From NCBI RefSeq assembly GCF_030064895.1, contig NZ_JASJEB010000019.1:1-64000 (forward strand): a stretch of 64,000 nucleotides of DNA, given 5' to 3'. Below, one piece after another: positions 26,794 through 36,288 of this stretch. The translations under genes were made by a program, and so were the position numbers. Position 1 is the first letter of the stretch. Each line of letters opens with the position of its first letter. The stretch is from Crocosphaera sp. (GTDB lineage Bacteria; Cyanobacteriota; Cyanobacteriia; Cyanobacteriales; Microcystaceae). A model generated the notes under the pieces. It saw nothing but the letters and a program-made list of their open reading frames with translations, was not told the origin of the DNA and made no database searches.

Positions 26794-27267
26794 ATGAAAC
26801 CTAGATTTAAACAAATTATCATAACTATAAGCATTTTTTTTATGCTTTGTTTTGGTTCATTATGGTATGTTTTGTATAAGTTTGAGCCTCATTTTTTGAA
26901 TTTGGATGACGGACCCTATTATTCAGAAGAGTATGGAGGAGATATTGAATTATTAACCTTAGAGTCTCAAATTAAATTATCTCGTTTAGGAATCCCTACT
27001 TATATTCTTGAATCATACTTATTAACCCCGACTGAAAGTGTTATTGTTCTTAAAAATACTCAAGGTGAAATTATCTGGCAAAAAATTCCCATTAAGTTTG
27101 ATGTTGGGAAAAAGAGACTTTTGGGGACGGTACAATTAAGACAGAGATTTACTCATTTAAGGTTAGACGGAGGTTGGGAGGTTGATATTAAACCCAGTTA
27201 TCAAGAAAGTGGTATATTATATATTAGTCCTTGGGGAGAGTTTCGTTTCTTCTATCATAGTTGGTAA
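26794..27267 (+). CDS. Membrane-anchored hypothetical protein
   Basis: The 157-residue protein has one N-terminal hydrophobic helix (IIITISIFFMLCFGSLWYVLY) that could be a signal anchor, then a soluble domain with SVIVLKNTQGEIIWQKIPI and a Trp/Tyr-rich end. No family is recognised. It lies 9 bp after higA and 50 bp before the ATPase gene; whether it belongs to either module is unclear. Confidence 0.5.
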   Translation: MKPRFKQIIITISIFFMLCFGSLWYVLYKFEPHFLNLDDGPYYSEEYGGDIELLTLESQIKLSRLGIPTYILESYLLTPTESVIVLKNTQGEIIWQKIPIKFDVGKKRLLGTVQLRQRFTHLRLDGGWEVDIKPSYQESGILYISPWGEFRFFYHSW

Positions 27268-27317
27268 GTTATTATACTGTTTAGTTTGTACAATGATTAT
27301 TAGAGGTAAAATTTATT

Positions 27318-28664
27318 ATGAAACTACTTAAAGTCTCTGTTCCTAATTTTCGTAATCTTAAAAATGTTGAGTTAACCTTTGAACCCAGTTTAAAACCTGC
27401 TGTTTTTCCTATTGGTAGCGATAATGGTGGTGGAAAAAGTACCTTATTACAGTTGATTTTTGTGTTGCTTACTTGTTCGCTGGATGAGGCAAAATTTCAG
27501 TATTTGGAGAACTTTATTATTGCATCAAATTTTGCTAAGTATTTTCAAAATAATGAAGCAACAGAATCTACAATTGCATCTGTAGAATTTTTATATAATC
27601 AAAAAAATATAAAAGTTGATTTTGATATAATTTCAGATATTGAAATGAAGAGTTCTTATAAAGATATTGATGAATATTTAAAAATACTAAACTTGAATAA
27701 AGATTTACAAAAAAAATTAACGGTTTTAGAAACACAACATACAGAATATTATACTGAATGGGAATTTATACAAAAATCTAATTTTATTGATCAGATGTAT
27801 GAGGATGTAATAGAAGAGGTGGAACAAGAAACAAGTTACTATAAAACAAGAAAAGAAGAATTAAAAAACAAAATTTATAATCTAAATTCTCAACTTACAA
27901 GCTTAGAAAAAAATAAACAAAAACAAGGTATCATTTCTTGTAATGTTATGCAAAATAATCGCTCTTTATTATTAATTAGTAAAACCAATATGGACGATTA
28001 TGATGTAGCAAAAAAACTATTAGAATATGTTAGTAATCATATATATCTAGCAACTCCTTCAACTCAACCTTATTTATTTATGGATAAGGAATCTAGACAA
28101 GACTTATTAAAAGATTTTGATAAATACCAACAGAACATTACTAAACTGAGAAAAAACTTATCTAATATTTATGTTCATAATCAATTAGCAGTAACAGAAA
28201 TATTACACGCATTTAAACAAGCAGTTAATAATGATTTTAAAACAGCTATTAGTCAAAATAATTTAGAATACGGTACAGCGTTAAAAGAATTAGTAGAAGA
28301 TTTTCATGACTTTTTAGGTAATGATAAATATATATTTCCTTCATCAGATATGACTTCTATTATTGTCCGTCGTAAAATCTCAGATAATGAATTTATAGAA
28401 CTAGAACCCGAAGAGTTAAGTCATGGAGAATTAAAAAGATTAGGGTTGTATGCTTGGATAAAATATAATAATATCAATGATTCTATTATTCTCATTGATG
28501 AAATTGAAAATGGTTTACATCCCGATTGGCAATATAATATAGTGAATGAGTTAGTAGACTGGGGAGATAATCAATATTTATTAGCGACACATTCCTTCTA
28601 TTTGTGTGAAGCATTAACCCCTGGTCATGTTAAAATTATCAAACCAAAATTATCAAATCCATAG
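27318..28664 (+). CDS. AAA/ABC-type ATPase of a two-gene ATPase-TOPRIM-like module
   Basis: The 448-residue protein has an SMC/ABC-type ATPase head split by a helical region. Walker A reads GSDNGGGKST at 33-42; residues about 120-215 are charged and coiled-coil-like; a signature-like ELSHGELKRLGLYAWI is near 367; Walker B is IILIDEIENGLHPDW near 387-401, with an ATHS switch His near 428. This is the OLD/AAA15 layout but without a TOPRIM domain in the same chain. The next gene, 20 bp on, appears to carry the TOPRIM-like part. In PARIS defence (AriA-AriB) a similar ATPase holds a DUF4435 TOPRIM nuclease until a phage trigger releases it. A defence role is inferred. Confidence 0.8.
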   Translation: MKLLKVSVPNFRNLKNVELTFEPSLKPAVFPIGSDNGGGKSTLLQLIFVLLTCSLDEAKFQYLENFIIASNFAKYFQNNEATESTIASVEFLYNQKNIKVDFDIISDIEMKSSYKDIDEYLKILNLNKDLQKKLTVLETQHTEYYTEWEFIQKSNFIDQMYEDVIEEVEQETSYYKTRKEELKNKIYNLNSQLTSLEKNKQKQGIISCNVMQNNRSLLLISKTNMDDYDVAKKLLEYVSNHIYLATPSTQPYLFMDKESRQDLLKDFDKYQQNITKLRKNLSNIYVHNQLAVTEILHAFKQAVNNDFKTAISQNNLEYGTALKELVEDFHDFLGNDKYIFPSSDMTSIIVRRKISDNEFIELEPEELSHGELKRLGLYAWIKYNNINDSIILIDEIENGLHPDWQYNIVNELVDWGDNQYLLATHSFYLCEALTPGHVKIIKPKLSNP

Positions 28665-28684
28665 TCTGAAAAATAAGTAGTATC

Positions 28685-29674
28685 ATGAGTGAAATTGAAA
28701 AAACTGATAACGATTTTTGTAGTAAAATATTGAAGTATCCAAGAATTATAGATAGCCTTGTTATTCTGTGTGAGGGAATAAGAGGGTACTTAGATATTCA
28801 TTCTCCTGAACAAATTGGTGAGTTGGAATATTTACCTGATGCTAATTTCTGGAGACAAACAATTCCTTATAATTCTTGGGACAAGAGGAGACCTATTTTT
28901 ATCCCTTGTGGTTCCCGTTCAGATATTCTGAGAATTTATCCTAAATTAATTGATTTACATCATAATAATCCTAGTGATTCTTATTTATCTCCAGATAAAC
29001 TATTTATTCTCATTGACTTAGATATTCAGTGTCAGGATATAAGCAATATTTGTCCTTATTATCAAACAACGGAAGAACTTTATCATGCTATTTATGAAAA
29101 TAATACTATTGATACAAACATAATTGATCAATCAAAAATTATTATTACTGGATGGATACATAAAGAAGCATATTTTTTAGAACCAGACTTACAATACTAT
29201 TTACAAAATGAATTATACTCCACTAAAATTACATATAAAAATAATCCTTTATCCTTAGACTCTATTTATCAAGACATGATTCAAGATATAAATAATAATG
29301 CAGATATTAATAAAAATTTAGATAATGTTCTCCAACGAATAGAAAAGTTTTTATCTATTTCTATTCCCGATAAAAACAGTCTTATTAATGAATGTGAAAA
29401 ATTACATCAAAATTCAACAATAACCCCTCAAGAAAAAAGAAAACTCATAGAAGTTATTCTAAAAATTGTCAAAGCTAAACCCTATTGGGAAGATGAAATT
29501 ATAATTGAAGACGACTATCTTCCTGAAAATAAAGCTGAGGATAATGTTCTTTTAGCAATAGCTAGATTTTATGCAAAATCTTGTAACTTTTCCACTCAAT
29601 CTAATTCAACCGTGTATCATATACCTCAATGGGTCAATTTTCTTTATAAAAAACAAAAAGAATTAAATCGATAA
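28685..29674 (+). CDS. TOPRIM-like (DUF4435/AriB-like) putative effector nuclease
   Basis: The 329-residue protein shows the elements of a TOPRIM fold in order: VILCEGIRGYLDI with Glu30, IFIPCGSRSDIL near 71-82, LFILIDLDIQ with Asp111 and Asp113, then GWIHKEAYFLEPD near 156-168, which resembles the (H/E)E.Y.L segment of DUF4435 proteins. The C-terminal half is helical and unrecognised. It is encoded directly after the ATPase gene and probably cotranscribed. By analogy with AriB and OLD it would cut DNA or RNA. The family assignment rests on motif reading only. Confidence 0.55.
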   Translation: MSEIEKTDNDFCSKILKYPRIIDSLVILCEGIRGYLDIHSPEQIGELEYLPDANFWRQTIPYNSWDKRRPIFIPCGSRSDILRIYPKLIDLHHNNPSDSYLSPDKLFILIDLDIQCQDISNICPYYQTTEELYHAIYENNTIDTNIIDQSKIIITGWIHKEAYFLEPDLQYYLQNELYSTKITYKNNPLSLDSIYQDMIQDINNNADINKNLDNVLQRIEKFLSISIPDKNSLINECEKLHQNSTITPQEKRKLIEVILKIVKAKPYWEDEIIIEDDYLPENKAEDNVLLAIARFYAKSCNFSTQSNSTVYHIPQWVNFLYKKQKELNR

Positions 29675-29699
29675 ACTTTCATCTTCAGGAAAAATCTAA

Positions 29700-30368
29700 A
29701 TGAGTTTTGATAACGTTTGTAAATACTTAGCAGAAAAATATCCATCTAACTTTGTCCAATGGTTATTAAATATTGAACCCGTTAAGATAAGAATATTAAA
29801 AACAGAACTTAATGTTGACCCCATTCGTGCTGATTCTGTTTTATTCTTATTATTGTTGAAATGGATAAAAAAGCTATAATCCTCTTCCCTTTTGCCTTTT
29901 GCTTTTTTCCTTTTGCCTTATAAAAAGCATTTTAAATGCTTTTTAGCTTATCCCTTTGCTCCCTTAACTAACAGTAAAAATCCTAACACTTTACTACAAC
30001 AAATTTCTGCTAAAATAAACAACCTAGAAGATATTGAACAGCGTCAAATCTTAGGAAGTTGTACCAGTATTTTAGCCGGTTTACGATTTGATAAAATATT
30101 AGTTAACTCACTATTTCAGGAGGACATTATGAAAGGTTCTGTTATTTACCAAGATATCCTAGAAAAAGGAGAAAGAAAAGGAGAAATAAAAGAAGGATTA
30201 AAATTAGTAATGTTACAACTTAATCAAAGATTTCCAAATTTAGAAGAAAGGTTAACCAATAAAATTCAAACCCTTTCTTTAAACGATATCGAAGATTTAG
30301 CTATGTCTTTACTGGAATTTAAAGATATTAATGATTTAGATGCTTGGTTAGGTTATCCTGAATTGTAA
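29700..30368 (+). pseudogene. Broken Rpn-family (PD-(D/E)XK transposase-like) nuclease gene
   Basis: At 29700-29879 a 59-codon frame matches the start of the two intact Rpn-like genes at 53678 and 56504 (SFDNVCKYLAEK..., VDPIRADSVLFL), then diverges and stops. TTTTGCC-type heptamers follow. A second frame (29892-30368) resumes with the family's C-terminal part: QRQILGSCTSILAGLRF, MKGSVIYQDILEKGERKGEIKEG and a DUF4351-like end NLEERLTNKIQTLSLNDIEDLAMSLLEF. The central catalytic region is gone. The C-terminal frame may still be expressed. Confidence 0.8.
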
Positions 30369-30457
30369 AGAAACAAAAAACAGCTTGCATTTTTTACAAC
30401 TTTATGGTAAGAAAGGGGGAGACTAAAATAAAAATAAATCTCCCCAAAACTCATTAC

Positions 30458-31003
30458 TTAAACAGCAACAGGTTTAGCTAGATAACCCATTTCTTCCAGT
30501 TTCTGCCAAACTTTGTTAACACTTTCCTCTAAAGTTTCGAGGTCGGTGCGACATTCAATTTCAGGGTTTAAAGGAGGTTCGTAAGGATCATCAATTCCAG
30601 TGAAAGATTTAATTTCACCAGCGCGGGCCCGTTTATATAATCCCTTAACATCTCGATCTTCACAAACATTTAAAGGCGCATTAACGAAAACTTCCACAAA
30701 GTCTCCAATTTTAGCTTTAACTTCTTCACGAATCTCACGATAGGGAGAAATAGCAGAAACTAAAACAATCACACCGTTACGGGTAAGTAAGTGAGACACA
30801 AAACCAATACGGCGAATATTGGTGTCACGGTCCTCTTTAGAGAAACCTAACCCCTTAGTTAAATTCGTTCTAACAATATCCCCATCTAATACTTCTAGAG
30901 GATAACCTGCTTCTCTTAATTTCTTTTCTAAAGCTTGGGTAATGGTGGTTTTGCCCGCACCACTTAATCCTGTAAACCAAACTGTTACGCCCCTTTGTTC
31001 CAT
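30458..31003 (-). CDS. cysC: Adenylylsulfate kinase
   Basis: The 181-residue protein has the P-loop GLSGAGKTT at about 12-20, [26 protein letters not shown] near 40-65, and the lid/APS motif [25 protein letters not shown], all typical of APS kinase. It phosphorylates APS to PAPS, the donor for sulfate reduction and sulfotransferases. Full length. The upstream side is occupied by a decayed insertion-sequence fragment, so its promoter may derive partly from that DNA. Confidence 0.96.
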   Translation of the reverse strand: MEQRGVTVWFTGLSGAGKTTITQALEKKLREAGYPLEVLDGDIVRTNLTKGLGFSKEDRDTNIRRIGFVSHLLTRNGVIVLVSAISPYREIREEVKAKIGDFVEVFVNAPLNVCEDRDVKGLYKRARAGEIKSFTGIDDPYEPPLNPEIECRTDLETLEESVNKVWQKLEEMGYLAKPVAV

Positions 31004-31021
31004 GTTATTTTTATAGTGTTG

Positions 31022-31530
31022 TTAATGGTCGTCAAGAATAACTGTGACATACCCACGTATTTCGCTACGCTTCATACGGGGCTTCCTCTTTCAACGGGAT
31101 CTGCCTCCACAAAACAAGTTTTGTTTTGGTCTTACGTTCCCTCCGCAGGTTTTACTCACAAAAGTGGTACTAACTGTCGTACAGTGTTTACTGTACCGAG
31201 GCAGACTCCCTGTGTCCCAAGGAGTATAAATTGTTCTTCGACAAATCACTGTTTGGACTTACGCTATTGCTGCCGACTTTTTGATTCTTCAGTAATTTCT
31301 CTTCCCGATCTGACAATGTTTCTGCGCCGAAAGTATTGCTACTTTGCTTTGATGTTAGGCTGTCTGTCAATCCAAAGTTCGGGTGGGTCGCAACCAATGG
31401 ATACTATATCACAAAAGTGCTGGCTTGGCTATCATCCCTCGATTTTCGTTCCTCAAGCAAGACCTGCTCTTGCTCAATCGGGGATTTCTCGCCAAGAATT
31501 GGTTAAAACCTTTGTGCTTTGATTACAATA
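31022..31530 (-). mobile_element. Decayed IS200/IS605-type (tnpB) fragment
   Basis: On the minus strand, 31201-31091 can be read as PRYSKHCTTVSTTFVSKTCGG followed by NVRPKQNLFCGG, which resembles the variable C-terminal tail of cyanobacterial TnpB proteins (TCGGNVRP is frequent there). The rest of the 500 bp is in broken frames and its GC content is higher than its neighbours. No transposase core or clear ends are visible. The identification is by resemblance and is tentative; it accounts for a 580-bp gap without a real gene. Confidence 0.4.
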
Positions 31531-31584
31531 GGCTGACTTTTCTGGACAAATATGCGATCGCCAATAATAAAAGTCTTAGAATGC

Positions 31585-32556
31585 TTAGATGCCAACACTT
31601 TCTAAAGCAAGTTTGAGATTTTTCCTGACAGAGTTAGCAGAAATATGGAGTGCTTCTGTTTCCTCAGATGTTAATTTTACTTCTAATATTTTCTGAACGC
31701 CACGACAACCCAAAAAGGAAGGAACCCCGAGATAAATATCATTTAATCCATATTCCCCTTGTAAATAAGCCGCAGTTGGCAATAAACGAGACTGATCCCT
31801 GATTATGGTTTCCACCATAACATAAGCAGCAGAAGCCGGCGCATAATAAGCCCCTCCGGTTTTCAATAATTTAACAACCTCTGCCCCTCCTTTACGGGTT
31901 CTTTCTATTAAGCGATCGATGGTTTGGGAGTCTAATAACTCGGTAATAGGAATGCCGTTGACGGTACAATAACGGGCTAAAGGCACCATTAAATCACCGT
32001 GACCACCCAATACCATGGCCGTCACATTGGCAGTAGAAATGCCCAACTCCATAGCTATAAACGTTTGCAGACGTGAAGAGTCCAAGACACCAGCCATTCC
32101 CATCACCCGTTGTGGTGGTAAACCAGTCACTTGTCGGGTTAAATAGGTCATCACATCGAGGGGGTTGGTAATGACGATGAAAATTGCATTGGGAGAGTAT
32201 TTAAAGGCTTTTTCAGCCACGTCAGCCACAATTTTTGCATTAATCGCCAAAAGGTCATCTCGACTGATACCAGGGGTTCTTGCTCGGCCTGCGGTAATAA
32301 CCACTAAATCGGCGTTAGCTGTGTCTTCGTAGTTGTTTGTCCCCACCACTTCACAGTTGTGATATTCTAACCCTTGAGCCTCCATCAAATCGAGGGCAAC
32401 TCCTTGGGGAAGTCCCTCTATTACATCCAAGAGGACAACATCAGCTAAGTCCTTTTCAACGATGCGTTGGGCTAAAGTTCGCCCCACATTACCGGCACCG
32501 ATGATAGCCACACGGAGAGATTGACAGTGGATAAGGGGGTCGTAAGGGACAGTCAT
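31585..32556 (-). CDS. mdh: Malate dehydrogenase (LDH-like)
   Basis: The 323-residue protein has the NAD-binding motif IGAGNVGRTLA at about 19-29, the substrate Arg pair in ITAGRARTPGISRDDLL, and the catalytic His in GGHGDLMVPL. The Arg at the specificity loop (GRARTPG) favours malate/oxaloacetate over lactate. It interconverts malate and oxaloacetate. It ends a short operon with ndhO (12 bp between them), linking carbon and electron-transport genes. Confidence 0.93.
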   Translation of the reverse strand: MTVPYDPLIHCQSLRVAIIGAGNVGRTLAQRIVEKDLADVVLLDVIEGLPQGVALDLMEAQGLEYHNCEVVGTNNYEDTANADLVVITAGRARTPGISRDDLLAINAKIVADVAEKAFKYSPNAIFIVITNPLDVMTYLTRQVTGLPPQRVMGMAGVLDSSRLQTFIAMELGISTANVTAMVLGGHGDLMVPLARYCTVNGIPITELLDSQTIDRLIERTRKGGAEVVKLLKTGGAYYAPASAAYVMVETIIRDQSRLLPTAAYLQGEYGLNDIYLGVPSFLGCRGVQKILEVKLTSEETEALHISANSVRKNLKLALESVGI

Positions 32557-32568
32557 AACTTTTAAGGT

Positions 32569-32787
32569 TTAGTCTATGAGTTCGAGTTGATCGAGGCGTA
32601 ACCAAACACTGGGAGTGGGAACATAAAATCGAATTAGGGCGTATTCATCGTTCAAATCCAGAATTTCTCCTTTGCTTTCAAAGAGATAACTGGGAAAACG
32701 CTGATCACTGGCTTTAGCTTCTACACTATTTTCAAGTTTTTCTTTGATGACACTCACTAATGCGCCTTTTTTAAGTTTAGCTGGCAT
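32569..32787 (-). CDS. ndhO: NAD(P)H-quinone oxidoreductase subunit O
   Basis: From the ATG at 32787 (MPAKLKKGALV) the protein has 72 residues, the usual NdhO size; a longer start at 32808 adds seven residues that are not conserved. KLENSVEAKASDQRFPSYLFESKGEI and RFYVPTPSVWLRLDQLE are characteristic. NdhO is a peripheral, photosynthesis-specific subunit of the thylakoid NDH-1 complex and is reported to destabilise or restrain it. It is upstream of mdh in the same direction. Confidence 0.95.
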   Translation of the reverse strand: MPAKLKKGALVSVIKEKLENSVEAKASDQRFPSYLFESKGEILDLNDEYALIRFYVPTPSVWLRLDQLELID

Positions 32788-32950
32788 ATATGATTCCTTT
32801 ACTCTCAATTTTTAGGGCTTGCTTTTTATTTTATCACAAGCTCTAGTTATACAGTCTAGAAGACTGTGTTACGATTCACGCCTGAAAATGCTATATTGGG
32901 GCGTGGATAGTAATTATGTTAAATTTAGTCGGAAAAATTACAAGTTAATT

Positions 32951-33766
32951 ATGATTAGTGTTATTACTCCTGTTTACAATGGAGAGTCTTTTATTGAGTC
33001 TTGTATTAAGGTTGTCATCGAGCAAAATTGTTCTGATGTTGAACATATTATTGTTGATGGTGGTTCGCAAGATGGTACAGTTACTATTATCAAACAGTAT
33101 GCTGAAAAATATCCTCATATTCGCTGGATTTCTGAAGCTGACCGAGGTCAATCTGATGCTATGAACAAAGGTATTAAAATGGCCAAAGGAGAAGTTATTG
33201 GATTTTTAAATGTTGACGACTATTATGAGCCTAATGTTCTTAATAAAATAGAAAAAGTTTTTAATAATTTCCCCGAACCGACTTTATTAGTGGGTAATTG
33301 TAATATTTGGGATAATCAAGAAAATCTCAAAGGAGTGAATAAACCCTCAAAACTTCATATTACTGATTTATTATTAGGATGGACTTTTACTCAACCTCCT
33401 GTTAATCCCTCTGCTTATTTTTATCATAAATCTCTTCATGAGAAAATTGGTTTGTATGATCTAGAGGAAAACTATGCAATGGATATTGATTTTTTATTGA
33501 GGGCTGTTCAAGCTGCTAAAGTTAAATATGTAGATGAAATTTGGGGAAACTTTAGATATTTGGAAGGAACAAAAAGTGTTGAAGATGCTAAGAGTGGTCA
33601 AGGAGAAAAACGTTATCGAAAACTCTTACAGAATTATCGAAAAAAATTACCATTTCTTTTACAATTGTATATGTTAGTTTTGGTGAGAGTGACATATTTT
33701 TACCGTCATCCTCAAGACATCATTCCTTCTCTCAAACAAAAAATGCAATCAATTTTTTCTCATTAA
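32951..33766 (+). CDS. Family 2 glycosyltransferase
   Basis: From the ATG at 32951 (MISVITPVYNGESFI) the protein has 271 residues; the 44-residue extension from 32819 is not family-like and begins over the ndhO promoter. GT2 motifs include SVITPVYNG, IVDGGSQDGT, the EADRGQSDAMNKGI segment, and the metal-binding DVDD-like NVDDYYEP. It probably adds a sugar to a surface glycan or lipid. It is the first of three clustered glycosyltransferases in one direction. Confidence 0.88.
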   Translation: MISVITPVYNGESFIESCIKVVIEQNCSDVEHIIVDGGSQDGTVTIIKQYAEKYPHIRWISEADRGQSDAMNKGIKMAKGEVIGFLNVDDYYEPNVLNKIEKVFNNFPEPTLLVGNCNIWDNQENLKGVNKPSKLHITDLLLGWTFTQPPVNPSAYFYHKSLHEKIGLYDLEENYAMDIDFLLRAVQAAKVKYVDEIWGNFRYLEGTKSVEDAKSGQGEKRYRKLLQNYRKKLPFLLQLYMLVLVRVTYFYRHPQDIIPSLKQKMQSIFSH

Positions 33767-33836
33767 ATACATAAAATTACTTAAGGAGTAGACAAATAAT
33801 CTTGCTAAACCCCGATATTTATTGCTAATAGTTAAG

Positions 33837-35009
33837 ATGAAATTACTAATAATTTTTCCGTCAGAGATCCGAAGTGGTGCAGAAGAATATGCACTAACTA
33901 TTGGTAAAGCGGCCATAAACCAAGGTTGGGAAGTCAATGCTGCTTTTCCACAAACTGAAAAAACAACCTCTTTAATTAAAGATTTTCAAGAGATAGGAAT
34001 TACATATCATCCTTTAGATATTGCTCCTGTAGCCGGGAAAAGACTTAAACTATTTAGAGAGCATATTCCCCATTGTTATAGAAGTTTCTCTTTGCTTAAA
34101 AAAGTAAACCCTGATGTGGTTCATCTTACTGTTCCCTGGCCTTTTTGGTGTTTTGATACTTTAGTAACTTGTGCTGTCTTAAATATTCCAACCGTGGTTG
34201 TCTTTCAATTATTCCCTGGTCATTACCATTACAGTAACCTAAGATTAAAGGCTTATCAATGGGCATATAATAGAAGGCAAAAATGGATTGCTATCTCAAA
34301 TAATAATCGAGACTTTATCAGTGAGTCCTTTAAAATACCTAAAGAAGAATTCCCCGTGGTCTATAATGGAGCAAAAACCAGTTCTGAATTTCTCAATTAC
34401 TCCCCAGAAGATACCCTCAATCTTCGTAATCAAGTTCGTCAAGAAATCGGAATTAATTATGATGATATCATCTTATTAACCGTAGGACGTTTACATTTCC
34501 ACAAAGGATATCAAGACTTAGTTAAAGTGATTTCACCCATTATTCAAGAATTCAATCATGCTAAGTTTGTCTGGGTAGGAGAAGGAGACAAGAGGGAATA
34601 TTTGGTTGAACAAATCAACAAGCATAACCTTAATAATCATGTTATTTTATTGGGATATAGAAAAGATGTTCCTCGATTAATGAAAGCGTCAGATTTATTT
34701 GTTTTTCCTACTTATATCGAAGGAGGACAATCATTTGTAGTTAGTGAGGCTATGGCCTATAATTTACCTATTATCACCTCAGATGCTAGTGGTATACCCG
34801 AGATTCTTGACAATAAAATTCATGGTCTCCTTTTTGCCAAAGGAGATAAAGAGCAACTAAAACAAGCAATTTTTTGGGCATTAAAAAATCCTGAAGCAAT
34901 GCAGGAAATGTCCAAAAATTCTGCATTGCGATTGCAAGACTTTTCTGAAGAAAAAATGACAGAAGAAACTCTTAAAATAATAAAAAATATTGCCTATACT
35001 ACTAATTAA
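33837..35009 (+). CDS. Family 4 glycosyltransferase
   Basis: From the ATG at 33837 (MKLLIIFPSEIRSGAEEYAL) the protein has 390 residues. It has the GT-B layout: an N-terminal acceptor domain and a C-terminal donor domain with LTVGRLHFHKGYQDLV, GYRKDVPRLMKASDLFVFPTYIEGGQSFVVSEAMAYNLP and TSDASGIPE. The EGGQSFVVSEAMA segment carries the family's E-x7-E motif. It is likely part of surface polysaccharide assembly with its neighbours; the sugars are unknown. Confidence 0.9.
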   Translation: MKLLIIFPSEIRSGAEEYALTIGKAAINQGWEVNAAFPQTEKTTSLIKDFQEIGITYHPLDIAPVAGKRLKLFREHIPHCYRSFSLLKKVNPDVVHLTVPWPFWCFDTLVTCAVLNIPTVVVFQLFPGHYHYSNLRLKAYQWAYNRRQKWIAISNNNRDFISESFKIPKEEFPVVYNGAKTSSEFLNYSPEDTLNLRNQVRQEIGINYDDIILLTVGRLHFHKGYQDLVKVISPIIQEFNHAKFVWVGEGDKREYLVEQINKHNLNNHVILLGYRKDVPRLMKASDLFVFPTYIEGGQSFVVSEAMAYNLPIITSDASGIPEILDNKIHGLLFAKGDKEQLKQAIFWALKNPEAMQEMSKNSALRLQDFSEEKMTEETLKIIKNIAYTTN

Positions 35010-35016
35010 GAAAATC

Positions 35017-36000
35017 ATGAAAAAGATTAATATCATTACTGTAGATAACAATGGTGGCTTAACAAGAGATGCCAAAATACTGAAAAAAGTTTTACAGGAA
35101 TCAGGTTTTAAGGTTTCTGTTTTTGAAGTAGGAAAACCTACTATTGCTCATAAGTTACACCGAATCTATACCTATGGGGAACTTTTTTTTAGTGAGAAAA
35201 TTACCAAGACTCCTCCCTATGATATTAACCTATTTTTGCAGGATATTATTCCCGCTTGGTTTGCTTATGCTAAGATTAACTGTTTAATTCCGAATCAAGA
35301 ATGGTTTAGGGATGGTTGTTTGCAATTTCTTCCCAAATTAGATTATATTCTCTGTAAAACAAAATATGCTCAATCTATCTTTAACAAATTAGGATGTCGA
35401 ACAGAATTTATCAGTTTTACCAGTTTTGATTGTTGGGATAAACATCAAGAAAAAAATTATAATCAGTTTTTTCATTTAGCAGGTAGTGGGTCTATTCAAA
35501 AAGGAACAAAAACCATTGTTGACCTTTGGAGTCGTCATCCTGAGTGGCCTCCCCTTATACTCAGACAAAACAAAAAATCTTTTCATGTTTCTGTCCCTAA
35601 TATAGAGTATATTCATGACTTTTTAGATGATGAAACCCTCAGAAAATATCAAAATACATTGGGTATTCATTTATGTCCTTCAGAAGCAGAAGGGTTTGGT
35701 CATTATATTCTAGAAGCTATGAGTACCAAAGCTTTAACTTTAACCACAGATGCACCTCCTATGAATGAATTAATTACCCCAGAAAGAGGTTTATTAGTGG
35801 GTTATCACAACACAAAACCCCAAAGATTAGGAACTAATTATTATGTTGATCCCCAAAACTTAGAGGAGAAAATAGAAGAAGTTTTGGCTATGAGTCATCA
35901 ACAACGCAAAGAACTGGCAGAAAATGCTAGAAATTGGTATTTAAAAAATGAGCAGTTTTTTCGGCAAAAACTTATTACTTTTCTTCAAGAATTAGACTAA
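35017..36000 (+). CDS. Glycosyltransferase (GT-B fold, family 4-like)
   Basis: From the ATG at 35017 (MKKINIITVDNNGGLTRDA) the protein has 327 residues, 7 bp after the previous glycosyltransferase. The C-terminal half has LAGSGSIQKGTKTIVDLW and LCPSEAEGFGHYILEAMSTKALTLTTDAPPMNELI, a GT4-like donor site with Glu pair. The N-terminal domain is short for the family, and the typical N-terminal glycine-rich loop is weak. Probably acts with the two preceding enzymes. Confidence 0.8.
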   Translation: MKKINIITVDNNGGLTRDAKILKKVLQESGFKVSVFEVGKPTIAHKLHRIYTYGELFFSEKITKTPPYDINLFLQDIIPAWFAYAKINCLIPNQEWFRDGCLQFLPKLDYILCKTKYAQSIFNKLGCRTEFISFTSFDCWDKHQEKNYNQFFHLAGSGSIQKGTKTIVDLWSRHPEWPPLILRQNKKSFHVSVPNIEYIHDFLDDETLRKYQNTLGIHLCPSEAEGFGHYILEAMSTKALTLTTDAPPMNELITPERGLLVGYHNTKPQRLGTNYYVDPQNLEEKIEEVLAMSHQQRKELAENARNWYLKNEQFFRQKLITFLQELD

Positions 36001-36004
36001 TATC

Positions 36005-36048
36005 AACTATTTTTATGATGCAACTGAACTTGTTTTAACTTATTTAAC
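36005..36048 (-). pseudogene. Duplicated tail of idi, including an older stop codon
   Basis: About 44 bp match the 3' end of idi at 37402-37445 with about four differences, mostly synonymous in the idi frame. Read on the minus strand this copy gives ELNKLKQVQLHHKNS followed by TGA, whereas the functional gene reads LTELKQVQLHHKNS and then runs on SFYPME before stopping inside the DUF29 gene. The copy therefore looks like the ancestral end of idi, separated from it by the DUF29 pair. Confidence 0.7.
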
Positions 36049-36288
36049 TCGACATTTTAGATAAAAAGATAAGGCCATTGACATCCTCCCCTTTATGGTT
36101 CAATTATCTTTGGGGAATTGATAAGTAATAGCTAATATTTTCTTGTATTATATTTGTATTTTTAATATAAAGTTTTTCTAGCCGTTTTCCAAAAAACAGT
36201 AACATAGATTACAAAATGACCAACAAACTGTTCAATACTACCACAGAATTATTACTAATTTTTTGCAATAAGTAACGAGACAATGGGG

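Noticed and set aside
30995-31522. 175-codon plus-strand frame beside cysC
   Set aside because: Low-complexity translation antisense to the probable TnpB relic; no family features.
32819-32950. 44-residue N-terminal extension of the family 2 glycosyltransferase
   Set aside because: Not family-like, while MISVITPVYNG at 32951 is the normal start of the fold.
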